From contig JAFTNI010000216.1 in assembly GCA_017451975.1 (NCBI GenBank), positions 1-6,483 on the forward strand: a stretch of 6,483 bases of DNA, written 5' to 3'. The stretch is from Clostridia bacterium. GTDB taxonomy: Bacteria; Bacillota; Clostridia; Oscillospirales; CAG-272. Below are positions 5,126 to 6,483 of this stretch, piece by piece; the stretch's first letter is position 1; each line of letters begins with the position of its first letter. The translations under genes were made by a program, and so were the position numbers. The notes below the pieces were generated by a model. The model saw nothing but the letters and a program-made list of their open reading frames with translations, did not search any database and was not told the origin of the DNA.

Positions 5126-6049
5126 TTAATTTTTTTGAAAAACACCCGCGCACCAGCCGCCATCATACCCGGAAGTAAGCTTTGTGAAGCCGCCTGCCGT
5201 CATAGCCGCATCCACTTCCGCTTCTCTTTCGCATATAACGCCGGAGGTTATCACAAGCCCGCCGTTTTTCACAAAAGCGCCAATTTCGGGCGACATCTTT
5301 ATAATGATATCCGCAACGATATTTGCCGTTACGATATCGTATGCTCTGCCGTCTTTCAGCTTAACGTCGGAAAGAAGGTCGGAAACGAAGCAATCTATAT
5401 TTTTGCAGCCGTTGAGCTCTGCATTCTCAACCTCTGTGCGCACGGCTATGGGGTCTATATCGCACGCCGCGCAATACTCTGCACCTAGCTTGGAGGCGCA
5501 TATTGCAAGAATACCGCTGCCCGCGCCAACGTCGAGCATATAGTCGCCTTCATTTACGTATTCTTCAAGGAAAGCCGCGCAAAGGCGCGTCGTTTCATGC
5601 GTACCCGTACCGAAGGCAAGGCCGGGTTCAAGGTCTATACGAATGTCGTTTTCGCTTGCCTCATATTCGTCGCCGTCGGGCACGATTATGAGGTTTTTGC
5701 CTATACGCGTGGGCTTATAGTATTTTCTCCAGGCATATCTCCAATCGTCCTCATCGGATGAAACTATCTCTATATCATATTTACCCGAAAGGCAAGCAAG
5801 GTGGGAATTGATAAATTCAAAATACCCCTCAAGGTTTATGCTTTCTTCAACGAAAATGCTAACTGCGGCGCGTGTTACGTCTGCCGTGAGAATGCTTTCG
5901 TCAACAAGCTCGCCATATACCTTGTTTGCGCCCTCCATAGCGTCGCTGTAGTCGTCTATCATAAGCCCTTCGTCGAGCATAGACATAACCGCCGCAACCG
6001 TATCGAGCTCTGCGGTATCGCAATTAACTTTAAGCTGGTTCCACTTCAT
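5126..6049 (-). CDS. prmA: Ribosomal protein L11 methyltransferase PrmA
   Basis: This 307-residue protein is a class I SAM-dependent methyltransferase that methylates ribosomal protein L11 (lysine side chains and the N-terminus in characterised members). Seen: the PrmA signature GTGTHETT at residues 147-154, SAM motif I LDVGAGSG at 172-179, the acidic ribose-contacting motif CDIDP at 196-200, and the catalytic-loop NIVAD at 243-247, equivalent to the N-I-x-A of the family. Residues 1-100 form the less conserved, acidic L11-recognition domain. Length is normal for the family (about 290-315). The ATG at 6047-6049 touches the dnaJ stop, and its ribosome binding site (AAAGGA-like, around 6060-6065) lies inside the dnaJ 3' end. 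In Bacillus-type genomes the next gene is often rsmE (16S rRNA methyltransferase); here prmA is followed by an intergenic region and a regulator gene, so it probably ends the operon. Confidence 0.95.
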   Translation of the reverse strand: MKWNQLKVNCDTAELDTVAAVMSMLDEGLMIDDYSDAMEGANKVYGELVDESILTADVTRAAVSIFVEESINLEGYFEFINSHLACLSGKYDIEIVSSDEDDWRYAWRKYYKPTRIGKNLIIVPDGDEYEASENDIRIDLEPGLAFGTGTHETTRLCAAFLEEYVNEGDYMLDVGAGSGILAICASKLGAEYCAACDIDPIAVRTEVENAELNGCKNIDCFVSDLLSDVKLKDGRAYDIVTANIVADIIIKMSPEIGAFVKNGGLVITSGVICEREAEVDAAMTAGGFTKLTSGYDGGWCAGVFQKN

Positions 6050-6483
6050 TTATTTTGGGTCCTTTCCGAAAATTTTTGAAAAGAATTTTTCTCTTTTGGA
6101 GTAGTTGGTTTTTCCGCACTGCTCTGCAAATTTGCGCAAGGTATCCTTCTGCGCACCGCTGAGGTTTTTCGGAACTTCTACAGTAACCTTGAAAATAAGG
6201 TCACCTCTGCCCCTGCCGTTGGTGTTGGGAATACCCTTCTGTTGTATTGTAAAAGTTGTGCCCGTCTGCGTTCCTTCGGGAATATCGAATGTGGTTTTAC
6301 CCTCGAGCGTAGGCACGGATATCTGCGCGCCGAGCGCCGCATCTGTGAACGTGATCGGAATTTCGCAGTAAATATCGAAGCCGTCGCGCTCGAAAATGGG
6401 GTGCGGGCGCACGTTTACGGAAACGTAAAGGTCGCCCGGCTCGCCGCCGCGAAGCCCTTCGTTACCCTTGCCGCGCACGTTCA
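6050..6483 (-). CDS. dnaJ: Chaperone protein DnaJ, C-terminal part (5' end outside window)
   Basis: The visible 143 residues are the C-terminal part of the Hsp40 co-chaperone DnaJ, which delivers unfolded clients to DnaK and stimulates its ATPase in the cytoplasm. Seen: the family-typical RGKGNEGLRGGEPGDLYV stretch closing C-terminal domain I, followed by HPIFERDGFDIYCEIPITF and the G-to-IPEGTQTGTTF segment of C-terminal domain II. It ends in a Lys-rich tail (FFSKIFGKDPK). The J domain, Gly/Phe region and zinc-finger repeats would lie upstream, beyond position 6483. An internal GTG at 6476-6478 is not a credible start because the reading frame continues to the window edge and a full DnaJ is about 370-390 residues. 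The TAA stop (6050-6052) abuts the prmA ATG with no gap, so the two are almost certainly co-transcribed and probably translationally coupled. In many Firmicutes dnaJ-prmA ends the hrcA-grpE-dnaK operon; that part cannot be seen here. Confidence 0.95.
   Translation of the reverse strand, partial: NVRGKGNEGLRGGEPGDLYVSVNVRPHPIFERDGFDIYCEIPITFTDAALGAQISVPTLEGKTTFDIPEGTQTGTTFTIQQKGIPNTNGRGRGDLIFKVTVEVPKNLSGAQKDTLRKFAEQCGKTNYSKREKFFSKIFGKDPK

Overview
The window looks like a piece of a low-to-mid-GC Firmicute chromosome, most likely a clostridial (Oscillospirales/Ruminococcaceae-type) gut organism. This is inferred from gene order (dnaJ-prmA; greA-lysS), the AAGGAG-type ribosome binding sites, the consensus sigma-A-type promoters, the standard genetic code (TGA is used as a stop) and an A+T-rich intergenic region between mixed-composition genes. 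All six recognisable genes lie on the minus strand, so they are read here from high to low coordinates. I see no mobile element, CRISPR array, rRNA or tRNA.

Layout in transcription order. (1) 6483-5126: the 3' end of dnaJ (cut by the window edge), whose stop codon directly abuts the start of prmA. This is the tail of a heat-shock-type operon (chaperone plus ribosomal protein L11 methyltransferase). (2) 5125-4781: a 345-base A+T-rich intergenic region with two sigma-A-like promoters, a perfect 15-bp hairpin and two copies of the palindrome TTTTGCAAAA. (3) 4780-3692: a PucR/CdaR-family transcriptional regulator of unknown effector. (4) 3691-3557: a short gap with an unusual G+C-rich pair of overlapping hairpins. 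(5) 3556-241: a probable three-gene operon. It holds a membrane-anchored S41 carboxyl-terminal processing protease with an intact Ser-Lys-Gln triad, the transcript-cleavage factor GreA, and lysyl-tRNA synthetase LysS, separated by gaps of 30 and 22 bases. (6) 240-1: an intrinsic terminator just after lysS, then a textbook TTGACA-17-TATAAT promoter pointing out of the window, and an A+T-rich stretch of unassigned content.

The genes are mostly housekeeping: protein folding and ribosome modification, extracytoplasmic proteolysis, rescue of stalled RNA polymerase and tRNA charging. The regulator is the only accessory-type gene, and no catabolic target gene lies beside it. I found no convincing new multi-gene system. 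The items most worth a second look are non-coding: the promoter whose predicted start falls at the foot of a perfect hairpin (5015-5085), the mutually exclusive G+C-rich hairpins (3626-3675), and the paired palindromes. The amino-acid substitutions next to the LysS active site also deserve a check.
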